Origin: CALFUK01 sp964450495
GTDB lineage: Bacteria > Bacteroidota > Bacteroidia > Chitinophagales > Saprospiraceae
Assembly (NCBI GenBank): GCA_964450495.1
Contig: CAYVFU010000115.1
Location: 1 to 13,481 of the forward strand
Direction: 5' to 3'
DNA: 13,481 nucleotides
Shown here: positions 6,728 to 13,000 of the stretch, piece after piece
How positions within the stretch are numbered: position 1 is the first letter of the stretch
Layout of the letters: the number at the start of each line of letters is the position of its first letter
Translations under genes and position numbers: made by a program
Notes under the pieces: model-generated
Told to the model about the DNA's origin: nothing
What the model saw: only the letters and a program-made list of their open reading frames with translations
The model's database searches: none

Positions 6728-8863
6728 ATGGCAAAGGATCTTAAGTTTACCAGAAACATTGGTATTGCTGCGCACATTGATGCCGGTAAAACCACAACAA
6801 CAGAAAGAGTACTCTACTATACTGGTCTTTCTCACAAAATCGGAGAGGTGCATGATGGTGCCGCTACGATGGATTGGATGGAGCAAGAGCAAGAAAGAGG
6901 TATTACCATTACTTCTGCTGCTACGAAGACTTCATGGAAATGGAAAGATCAAGAGTATGCAATGAATATTATTGATACTCCGGGTCACGTGGATTTTACC
7001 GTTGAGGTGAATCGATCGTTACGTGTATTGGATGGTCTTGTATTCTTGTTTTGTGCAGTAAGTGGTGTTGAGCCACAATCTGAAACAAACTGGAGACTTG
7101 CTGACAATTATAATGTACCACGTATTGGATTTGTTAATAAAATGGACAGATCAGGTGCAGACTTTTTAAACGTAGTCAAAGACGTAAAGGAAAAACTAGG
7201 CAGTGAGGCCATTCCATTACAAATACCGATTGGCGCCGAAGAAACGTTTAAAGGAGTTGTTGACTTGATCACAGGTAAAGCAATCGTCTGGAATGATAAC
7301 GACATGGGTATGACCTATGAAGAGATTCCGATTCCAGAAGATTTGACTGATATCGTAGCAGAGTGGAGAGAAAAATTGTTAGAAGCAGTCGCTGAATACG
7401 ATGATTCTTTAATGGAGAAGTTTTTTGACGATCCAGATTCTATTACAGAGGACGAAATGAGAGCTGCAGTAAGAGATGCTGTACTTGACTTGAAGTTTGT
7501 TCCGATGATGTGTGGTTCTGCTTTCAAAAATAAAGGTGTACAAGCTGTATTGGATGCTGTGTGTGCTTACTGTCCTTCTCCTATAGATAAGGGCGCAGTT
7601 TCAGGTACTATTCCAGATACAGACAAAGAAGTACAAAGACAACCATCAGTAGATGAGCCTTTCTCTGCTCTGGCATTTAAAATTGCTACTGATCCTTATG
7701 TTGGACGTTTGGCATTCTTTAGAGTCTATTCTGGTAAATTAGAAGCAGGTTCCTATATTCTAAATAACAGAACTGGTAAGAAGGAGAGAATTTCTCGTCT
7801 TTACCAAATGCACTCTAATAAGCAGAACCCAATTGATGTTGTAGAAGCTGGAGATATTGCTGCAGGTGTAGGATTTAAAGATATCCGTACAGGTGATACT
7901 CTTTCAGCTGAAGGATCACCAATTGAATTTGAATCAATGGTATTCCCTGATCCAGTTATCGGTGTAGCTGTTGAGCCAAAATCTCAAAAGGATATGGATA
8001 AGTTGGGTATGGGTCTTGCTAAACTTTCTGAAGAAGATCCGACCTTCAAGGTAAGATACGATGAAGACACGAACCAGACGATTATCTCTGGTATGGGAGA
8101 GCTTCACTTAGAAATAATTGTAGACAGATTAAGAAGAGAGTTCAAGGTAGAATGTAACCAGGGTGCTCCTCAAGTAAGCTATAAAGAAGCGTTAACAGAA
8201 ACTGTTGATCACACAGAAAGATTGAAAAAGCAGTCAGGTGGTTCAGGTTTATTTGCTCAGATGCAATTTGAGTTAGGACCAGCAGATCAAGAGTTTTTGG
8301 ACTCTGACGATTTCAAAGCGGGTAAAGTCAAACTACAATTTGAAAATAAGATTCACGGTGGATCTGTACCAAAGGAATATTTCCCATCAATCGTGAAAGG
8401 TTTCAAGCAAATGATGGACAATGGTATTCTTGCAGGATACAACATCGATAGCATGAAGGTAAAATTGTATGATGGTGCTACTCACGCAGTAGATAGTAAA
8501 CCAATTGCTTTTGAGCTATGTGCTAAAGAAGGATTTAGAGCTGCAGCCAAAGGTTGTAAGCCAGTACTTCTTGAGCCAATCATGAAGTTGGAAGTTGTGA
8601 CACCAGAAGAATTTACAGGTTCAGTTATTGGTGATTTAAATAGAAGAAGAGGATTACCGAAAGGTCAAGAGCAAAGAACTGGTGGAGCGGTTTCTATTTC
8701 AGCTGACGTTCCATTATCAGAAATGTTCGGTTATGTAACAGACCTTAGAACGATAACTTCAGGTCGTGCAAGTAGTACGATGGAGTTTTCACGTTACGCA
8801 CCAGCACCAAAAGGAATCGCTGAAGAAGTGATTGCTAAATCAAAAGGTGAAGTTGCTGTATAA
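6728..8863 (+). CDS. fusA: Translation elongation factor G
   Basis: This 711-residue GTPase drives ribosomal translocation and, with RRF, recycling. The G motifs are intact: AHIDAGKT (15-22), RGIT (57-60), DTPGH (83-87), NKMD (137-140) and GSAF (263-266). Domain II starts near residue 310, domain III holds GMGELHLE (455-462), domain IV runs from about 485 with HGGSVPKEY and the conserved YDGATHAVDS loop (His586), and domain V is near 615-700. The complete GTPase site and position after rpsG point to the main housekeeping EF-G rather than the GTP-independent EF-G2 paralogue known in some Bacteroidota. It is the last gene of the operon: an intrinsic terminator starts 28 bases after the stop. 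Confidence 0.99.
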   Translation: MAKDLKFTRNIGIAAHIDAGKTTTTERVLYYTGLSHKIGEVHDGAATMDWMEQEQERGITITSAATKTSWKWKDQEYAMNIIDTPGHVDFTVEVNRSLRVLDGLVFLFCAVSGVEPQSETNWRLADNYNVPRIGFVNKMDRSGADFLNVVKDVKEKLGSEAIPLQIPIGAEETFKGVVDLITGKAIVWNDNDMGMTYEEIPIPEDLTDIVAEWREKLLEAVAEYDDSLMEKFFDDPDSITEDEMRAAVRDAVLDLKFVPMMCGSAFKNKGVQAVLDAVCAYCPSPIDKGAVSGTIPDTDKEVQRQPSVDEPFSALAFKIATDPYVGRLAFFRVYSGKLEAGSYILNNRTGKKERISRLYQMHSNKQNPIDVVEAGDIAAGVGFKDIRTGDTLSAEGSPIEFESMVFPDPVIGVAVEPKSQKDMDKLGMGLAKLSEEDPTFKVRYDEDTNQTIISGMGELHLEIIVDRLRREFKVECNQGAPQVSYKEALTETVDHTERLKKQSGGSGLFAQMQFELGPADQEFLDSDDFKAGKVKLQFENKIHGGSVPKEYFPSIVKGFKQMMDNGILAGYNIDSMKVKLYDGATHAVDSKPIAFELCAKEGFRAAAKGCKPVLLEPIMKLEVVTPEEFTGSVIGDLNRRRGLPKGQEQRTGGAVSISADVPLSEMFGYVTDLRTITSGRASSTMEFSRYAPAPKGIAEEVIAKSKGEVAV

Positions 8864-8891
8864 GTAGAATAGTTTTTATACTAGAATATAT

Positions 8892-8919
8892 AAGGCGATC
8901 CATTTGGGTCGCCTTTTTT
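8892..8919 (+). terminator. Intrinsic terminator of the str operon
   Basis: A 10-bp stem, AAGGCGATCC (8892-8901) with GGGTCGCCTT (8906-8915) including one G-T pair, closes an ATTT loop and runs into six T residues (8914-8919). It lies directly after fusA and should end rpsL-rpsG-fusA transcription. Confidence 0.9.
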
Positions 8920-8994
8920 GTTTCTTAGGCTAGCCAATATTATGAGTAATATGTAATGAAGTGTGCTGGAATAATATTGATGAAATAGTATTGA

Positions 8995-9021
8995 TTTTAG
9001 TTAATGGTTAAATAACTAAAA
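8995..9021. repeat. AT-rich inverted repeat upstream of the CHRD gene
   Basis: TTTTAGTTA (8995-9003) and TAACTAAAA (9013-9021) are perfect inverted 9-mers with a 9-base spacer. They sit just upstream of the promoter-like box at 9046. The symmetry and placement suggest a binding site for a dimeric regulator, but AT-rich palindromes also occur by chance. Confidence 0.4.
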
Positions 9022-9022
9022 A

Positions 9023-9053
9023 TTTAAGGTATCTTAGATTGTAAGTAGATTTG
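9023..9053 (+). promoter_or_regulatory. Possible promoter of the CHRD gene
   Basis: TAGATTTG at 9046-9053 matches the -7 box TAnnTTTG exactly. Nineteen bases upstream TTTA (9023-9026) is only a weak -33 element. The start site would be near 9060, giving a leader of about 70 bases before ATG 9131. Confidence 0.4.
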
Positions 9054-9130
9054 AATTCTAATGAACTTAATCTACATTCAGCATATAATTTCATCTTAAT
9101 CTTTCCTTGATAAATAAAATTCAAACAAGA

Positions 9131-9685
9131 ATGAAAAATTCAATTTTGTTATTCACATTTATGATCTTGGCTTCTTTGTCTTTTGGTCAGATGTATGATG
9201 TGAATTCAACGGCTCTTGGAGCAAATGAGGTGCCTCCAGTTGTCTCTACTGGTACAGCATCAGTAACTGGGACTTATGATACGGCAACAAGTATGATAAC
9301 AATATCTGTCAGCTACAGTGGGCTTAGTTCAGGTTTGGCTGCAGCACATTTACATGCCGGAGCTGCTGGTTCAAATGGACCTGTTATAGTAAATCTTGCA
9401 CCAACAACAGGAGCAACTAGTGGCACAATTAGTGGAACTTTCCCAGTGATGGCTACTGACGAAGCAGGCCTCATAGCTGGAGATGTTTACATTAATCTTC
9501 ATACGCCAAATAATCCGGGTGGAGAACTGAGAGGGCAGCTTGCATTAACAGTTGTGCCTGATGAAGTTGAAGTTATTCCTACCATGGGACAATGGGGATT
9601 GATGGCTTTAGGATTGTTAGTTATGATCTTTGGTGTTGTTTCTATCCGTCAAAGACAAACTGATTTGATCTCATCAGAGCTATAG
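9131..9685 (+). CDS. Exported CHRD-domain protein with IPTL-CTERM-like sorting tail
   Basis: I chose ATG 9131 because it begins a clean signal peptide (MKNSILLFTFMILASLSFGQ); an in-frame TTG at 9107 would add eight polar residues in front. The 184-residue product has a CHRD domain at about 27-138: ALGANEVPPV, GTYDTATSMITISVSYSGL, AAHLHAGAAGSNGPVI and INLHTPNNPGGELRGQL. CHRD domains were first described in chordin and are common in secreted bacterial proteins, with no clear biochemical role. The C-terminus has IPTMGQWG (149-156), a hydrophobic helix (LMALGLLVMIFGVVSI) and basic RQRQ, the IPTL-CTERM layout that is predicted to be sorted by exosortase XrtH. Unusually, about ten further residues follow the basic cluster. 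It stands alone between two terminators. Domain and tail are clear; function is unknown. Confidence 0.85.
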   Translation: MKNSILLFTFMILASLSFGQMYDVNSTALGANEVPPVVSTGTASVTGTYDTATSMITISVSYSGLSSGLAAAHLHAGAAGSNGPVIVNLAPTTGATSGTISGTFPVMATDEAGLIAGDVYINLHTPNNPGGELRGQLALTVVPDEVEVIPTMGQWGLMALGLLVMIFGVVSIRQRQTDLISSEL

Positions 9686-9730
9686 TTTTTAATATTATTC
9701 AGATGTAGATATTCTGGTTTTTGAACAAAG

Positions 9731-9773
9731 AAATAAAAGGGAGAAGCTAATAATAGCTTCTCTCTTTTATTTT
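9731..9773. terminator. Long, probably bidirectional terminator hairpin
   Basis: A stem of about 19 bp (9731-9749 with 9754-9772, one G-T pair) closes an ATAA loop. The core is GAGAAGCTA/TAGCTTCTC, flanked by A-rich and T-rich arms, giving U-runs on either transcript. It lies between the convergent CHRD and DUF1415 genes and can serve both. Confidence 0.85.
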
Positions 9774-9814
9774 ACGGGATCAAGTAAATTTTGTGCAGTA
9801 TTACTTTATCTTCA

Positions 9815-10345
9815 TTACATGTCTCCAAACAAAATCTTTAAACCTTCATATCCCAGTTTGGTCATTTTTGCAATATTTTGATTTGGTATTTCCGTTATAT
9901 TAGGATAAGACTTAATCGCTTCGGTAACATCATCAGTTCTAAGTAAATGTATGATAGGGTAGGGACTTCTATTCGTATAATTTCCCAAATCAGAAACATC
10001 AGTTCCATCAAATTGATACCTTGGATGAAAGCTGGCGAGTTGGATGTGACTCTCTAAATAGGAGTGGCTGATATGATCTTCTAGTGTATAATATAAATCT
10101 AAGTAGTCATTAAAGGATTCTAATCCGGTTTCGAAGATGATCAGACTTGTAGAAAAATTATTGTCAATGCTTAAAATGGAATCTGCCGAATTAGTTATTA
10201 CATCGAAACTCTTTTGGATAGTATTAAATTGAGTTGTGACGAATAAAATCTTTTTTTCATAAAATACTTTGGCTGCAAAGGGACACAGTCCAAGATCTAT
10301 GACAATTTTTTCTAACCAATCTTTCGTTCTTTTTACAGATTCCAT
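9815..10345 (-). CDS. DUF1415 family protein
   Basis: This 176-residue protein carries the family's hallmark blocks: WLEKIVIDLGLCPFA (10-24), ASFHPRYQF (104-112) and NYTNRSPYPIIHLLR (122-136), plus a C-terminal IPNQNIAKMTKLG. DUF1415 proteins are widespread, soluble and uncharacterised; conserved Cys21 and His107 hint at a metal or catalytic site, which is inference. There is no signal peptide, so it is cytoplasmic. Length is normal for the family and the ORF is intact. It is downstream of the alginate lyase gene but separated by 259 bases holding structured repeats, so it probably has its own promoter: TATTTTTG on the minus strand (10392-10385) would fit a -7 box with a leader of about 30 bases. 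Confidence 0.9.
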   Translation of the reverse strand: MESVKRTKDWLEKIVIDLGLCPFAAKVFYEKKILFVTTQFNTIQKSFDVITNSADSILSIDNNFSTSLIIFETGLESFNDYLDLYYTLEDHISHSYLESHIQLASFHPRYQFDGTDVSDLGNYTNRSPYPIIHLLRTDDVTEAIKSYPNITEIPNQNIAKMTKLGYEGLKILFGDM

Positions 10346-10384
10346 ATGAGGTAATATACCTACTTTCCTCGATCAAACTCTCAA

Positions 10385-10392
10385 CAAAAATA
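10385..10392 (-). promoter_or_regulatory. Possible -7 box for the DUF1415 gene
   Basis: On the minus strand TATTTTTG matches TAnnTTTG about 40 bases before ATG 10345. No good TTG -33 element lies 19-21 bases upstream, so this is tentative. Confidence 0.3.
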
Positions 10393-10424
10393 AAAATGCA
10401 GTATGTATATAAGAGCATGTTTTT

Positions 10425-10601
10425 GTATTTGAACACCTCGTCAGTCATCTTCGATGCTTGCCACTTCTCCAAAGGAGCAGAATTAACTACTTCGTAAAAT
10501 GAATACACTTTTTGCTAACAAGCAGACAAAATTTTCCTCCGCGGAGAGGTGGACGCCATGAGGCGGACGGGGTGGTTATATGTAGTATTTGACCACCTCG
10601 T
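10425..10601. repeat. Pair of inverted structured intergenic repeat elements
   Basis: Two related modules lie in opposite orientation. The first (about 10431-10484) reads CACCTCGTCAGTCATC, then GCTTGCCACTTCTCC and GGAGCAGAATT. The second (about 10528-10578) reads, on the minus strand, ACCACCCCGTCCGCC, then TCCACCTCTCC and GGAGGAAAATTTT. The second contains CTCCGCGGAG, CGCC-ATGA-GGCG and GGTGGT ... ACCACC palindromes. A 17-base direct repeat, GTATTTGAxCACCTCGT, occurs at 10425-10441 and 10585-10601 with one mismatch. Similar C-rich CACC-CCGTC-CC modules are scattered between genes in Bacteroidota genomes (from memory). They may act as a structured 3' end for the lyase transcript or as small mobile repeats. 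Confidence 0.65.
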
Positions 10602-10604
10602 ATT

Positions 10605-11789
10605 CTAGTTTGATTTATCAATCCAAATTAGTGGGCTTTTAATTGGCATATTCCGCTTTACTTCAAACACTTCAGGAAAATGTTCATTACTCTCCCACAA
10701 TTCAAAATAATCTGGATTGTCATAAATAAATGAGCCAAATAAGAAGGAGGGATGGGCTACTGGCCATTCATCCCAATATAATACATCTGGCTCTAAGGTC
10801 CACGTTGATTTATCCTTCACATAAGGTGCCATATAGGCCAAACCTTTGTGAATTGATTTACCATCATTAGTCTCAAAATAGAATAAATCATGTTTGTCAT
10901 CCGATAGAACAACAGCATTCATCACCAGGGCATCTAAGTTAAACAAAGCGTAACCATAAGGTTTTGTCCGTGCGAGTTCAAGAGGAAAGCTACCATCTTC
11001 TGCCATCTGATTCGGTAAAAGCGTTTGTCTAAAGTTCTCTCTACATAAGTTTTGTATTTTTTCATTTTCCGTAAATACAGCATAGATACCTACTTGCATA
11101 TTCCAACACATGGCATGGTTATTTTTGGTATTCATTTCTTTTACACCGTATGGGTGTTCAGTTAGCCATTGAAGGAATTCTTTAAACCAATTTCTTATTT
11201 CATTTATATCAGTATCATTAATCTTTCGATGTTGTTCTAATCGGATCAATGATTGTACGACCTCCATAAAGTGTATGGCATCAATGATTCCAATGCCACG
11301 ACCGGTAACTCTGCCTTTTATGGCTTGAGCATAAAGGAGGTGAGGGTTCATTCTGGTATCAGTATCCACAAACCAAGCTTTACAATGGTCCACAACGGCA
11401 TTTGCAAAACGGTCTTCGTCTGTGATTAGAAATGCTGAGGTTAGGTTGCCAACTATTTCGCTAAAACGCATGAGTGCTTCTCTGTGGGCTACAAAATTAT
11501 CTGGATTGGTCATGCCATCGCGTCTAATGTAAGGGCCATCAAGATTGAGAGAATCAGGCCACCAATAATCACCTTCAGAATAAAAGTCATGAATACCTCC
11601 TGTACTTCTTGCTGAGCTATTTGCAGTTACAGTAATAGGTTTTTCTTTCAGATTTCTTTCTGCACGTTTTAATATAGACTCCTGCAGTACTTCCTGTGTT
11701 TGTTGAAATTGGTCGCTATTTGTTTTTGTGCAACTAGATAGAATAATAATGAGGAAAAAAAGTAGTGTGATTGAACTTGGCAGTTGCAT
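10605..11789 (-). CDS. Alginate lyase family (PF05426-like) lipoprotein
   Basis: This 394-residue protein starts with a lipoprotein signal (MQLPSSITLLFFLIIILSSC, lipobox LSSC with Cys20), so it is anchored to a membrane, probably the outer one. The mature part is an alpha/alpha-toroid-type lyase: ARSTGGIHDFYSEGDYWWPD (60-79), GPYIRRDGMTNPD (85-97), RGIGIIDAIHF (164-174), KNNHAMCWNMQV (222-233) and AEDGSFPLELARTKPYGYALFNL (263-285). Asn224, His225, Arg274 and a nearby Tyr (278 or 280) are candidates for the catalytic set of PL5-like lyases. Family members cleave uronate-containing polysaccharides by beta-elimination; the substrate here is unproven. No SusC/SusD pair or other lyases are adjacent, so it is not in an evident utilisation locus. 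Its start is 54 bases after the rhodanese gene, and the two may be co-transcribed. Confidence 0.85.
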   Translation of the reverse strand: MQLPSSITLLFFLIIILSSCTKTNSDQFQQTQEVLQESILKRAERNLKEKPITVTANSSARSTGGIHDFYSEGDYWWPDSLNLDGPYIRRDGMTNPDNFVAHREALMRFSEIVGNLTSAFLITDEDRFANAVVDHCKAWFVDTDTRMNPHLLYAQAIKGRVTGRGIGIIDAIHFMEVVQSLIRLEQHRKINDTDINEIRNWFKEFLQWLTEHPYGVKEMNTKNNHAMCWNMQVGIYAVFTENEKIQNLCRENFRQTLLPNQMAEDGSFPLELARTKPYGYALFNLDALVMNAVVLSDDKHDLFYFETNDGKSIHKGLAYMAPYVKDKSTWTLEPDVLYWDEWPVAHPSFLFGSFIYDNPDYFELWESNEHFPEVFEVKRNMPIKSPLIWIDKSN

Positions 11790-11843
11790 ACGTTATTATT
11801 TCAGAGATTATCTAAGCATGAATGTGACTGATGATTAAGTCTT

Positions 11844-12515
11844 TTATTCTAACATATATGCAATATGTAACCCAGGTTCACTTTGATGCGTAATGACAAC
11901 TTGAAGTGGAATTGTTAGACTTGATACATTAAATGTTATTGGACTGATCTCTGCTGAATAATCCTGTAGAACAGTTCCAGCATAATCTTGTAGCTGCACA
12001 TTGTATGAACTAAAATCTCCAGTAACGATAAATTCTGCAGGATTAAAATTTGGTGAGAGTATTTCTAATTCGTTATTGTTGACGCGCATTTGTGGCATGT
12101 ATATATTGTCAAATTGAGGAACTATTGTTGTTGTGGGAAAGCCATTGCTTCTCCAGCTAGAAATTCCACCCAACATATTGTATACTTCTTGAAATCCTAG
12201 ATTTTGCATAATCGTAAATGCTTGACCACTTCTATTCCCAGATTGGCAATAGATAAGATAAGCTCTGTGTTTGTCTAGACTATCCAATTGAGTTGCAAAA
12301 TCTGTATCGTAAAAATTACGTGTATCTGCATTTTCCAAATGATCAATATTATATTCAGTAATGGTTCTTACATCTAGTATAGTAAACATTGGCAGGCTAA
12401 TTCGATTTTGAATAAGCATATTGGCTTCGTTAACAGAAAGATTTTGAAATATCTGAGCGTTAATTTGTAAAGCAAAAAAAATTAAAAGTATACACGTGCA
12501 AAAGAGTGTCTTCAT
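11844..12515 (-). CDS. Secreted rhodanese-domain protein with T9SS-like C-terminal domain
   Basis: This 223-residue protein has a signal peptide (MKTLFCTCILLIFFALQINA) and a single rhodanese domain at about 25-128. LDVRTITEYNIDHLENA (47-63) and the active-site loop YCQSGNRS (89-96, Cys90) are complete, so sulfurtransferase activity is possible. The last 75-80 residues (ILSPNFNPAEFIVTGDF ... YNVQLQDYAGTVLQ ... ITFNVSSL ... QVVITH) follow the strand pattern of T9SS type A sorting domains (YPNP ... V-x-L-x-D-x-x-G ... I-x-I-x-x-L ... Y-x-v-x-I). The PNP and glycine-rich elements are imperfect, so this may be a divergent CTD or a plain beta-sandwich. Periplasmic or surface location is inferred. 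It is followed by the alginate lyase gene on the same strand. Confidence 0.82.
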   Translation of the reverse strand: MKTLFCTCILLIFFALQINAQIFQNLSVNEANMLIQNRISLPMFTILDVRTITEYNIDHLENADTRNFYDTDFATQLDSLDKHRAYLIYCQSGNRSGQAFTIMQNLGFQEVYNMLGGISSWRSNGFPTTTIVPQFDNIYMPQMRVNNNELEILSPNFNPAEFIVTGDFSSYNVQLQDYAGTVLQDYSAEISPITFNVSSLTIPLQVVITHQSEPGLHIAYMLE

Positions 12516-12825
12516 AATTTGTTTGAATTAGTTTAATGTAGCAAAGGCCTATGGGTCATTAATATCAATCTTTATGGTTTAGTCAGGAATAGTTCATTTA
12601 AGTGTGTCTGGTTTAATAATAATTTCAAATAGGATTTATTTTTTTCAAATCTTAGGCCACCAACATGTTAATTTTTAGGTTCAGTCAAGGGTGGCTGATG
12701 GGCAGTAATTGAGGGATGCCGGCCATTTATATACCCTTGACGGGTTCTCAAAATTGGCACATTTTTGCTATCGGATTTGATCAATTTATGGTGAGATAAC
12801 TCGTTAGTTCCCACAGTAATTTAAT
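12516..12825. other. Intergenic stretch with no intact gene
   Basis: No frame holds a recognisable protein. The one structured element is a perfect 9-base inverted repeat at 12684-12741. It may be part of a degenerated mobile-element end together with the ORF fragment that follows. No promoter with both -33 and -7 boxes is clear for the rhodanese gene. Confidence 0.5.
12684..12741. repeat. Perfect 9-bp inverted repeat with 40-base spacer
   Basis: GTCAAGGGT (12684-12692) and ACCCTTGAC (12733-12741) are exact reverse complements. The spacer includes the palindrome GCCGGC. It lies outside any gene, next to the unidentified ORF fragment, and could be an element terminus or a large hairpin. Confidence 0.5.
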
Positions 12826-13000
12826 TTAAAAATATTCCTTTATCCGGTCAGGATAAAGGTCCATTATATCCCTTTGTATTTTAGTCCAGCCATGTGCACG
12901 TTTACTCCATGACTTTTTGTTATGCATCAGAGATAAATAGAGTTGTTTTGTTAGTGCTGTTTCAGATACCCAGGCTGCTTTAGATAAAGAAGTATCCTGT
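12826..13000 (-). pseudogene. C-terminal fragment of an unidentified gene abutting the SprB gene
   Basis: On the minus strand a frame different from the SprB gene is open from about 13011 to TAA 12828-12826. It gives a coherent protein tail: DTSLSKAAWVSETALTKQLY, then LSLMHNKKSWSKRAHGWTKI, then QRDIMDLYPDRIKEYF. The composition is basic and aromatic with the look of a real protein C-terminus, perhaps a mobile-element protein, but I cannot name the family. There is no start codon in a sensible place, and its 5' side runs into SprB repeat sequence. Near its end CCTTTATCC and GGATAAAGG (12837-12859) form a perfect hairpin followed by a T-rich run. Confidence 0.45.
12837..12859. repeat. Perfect 9-bp hairpin at the end of the ORF fragment
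   Basis: CCTTTATCC (12837-12845) pairs with GGATAAAGG (12851-12859) across a 5-base loop. On the minus strand it is followed by AATATTTTTAAATT, so it could act as a weak terminator overlapping the last codons of the fragment. Confidence 0.45.

Noticed and set aside
10349..10361. AGGTA-ATA-TACCT palindrome just before the DUF1415 start
   Set aside because: Only five bases per arm in AT-rich DNA; no further support for an operator.
10257..10508. 83-codon minus-strand ORF upstream of and overlapping the DUF1415 start
   Set aside because: Its N-terminal part is a translation of the structured intergenic repeat and the rest is a shifted frame over the DUF1415 gene; it resembles no protein.
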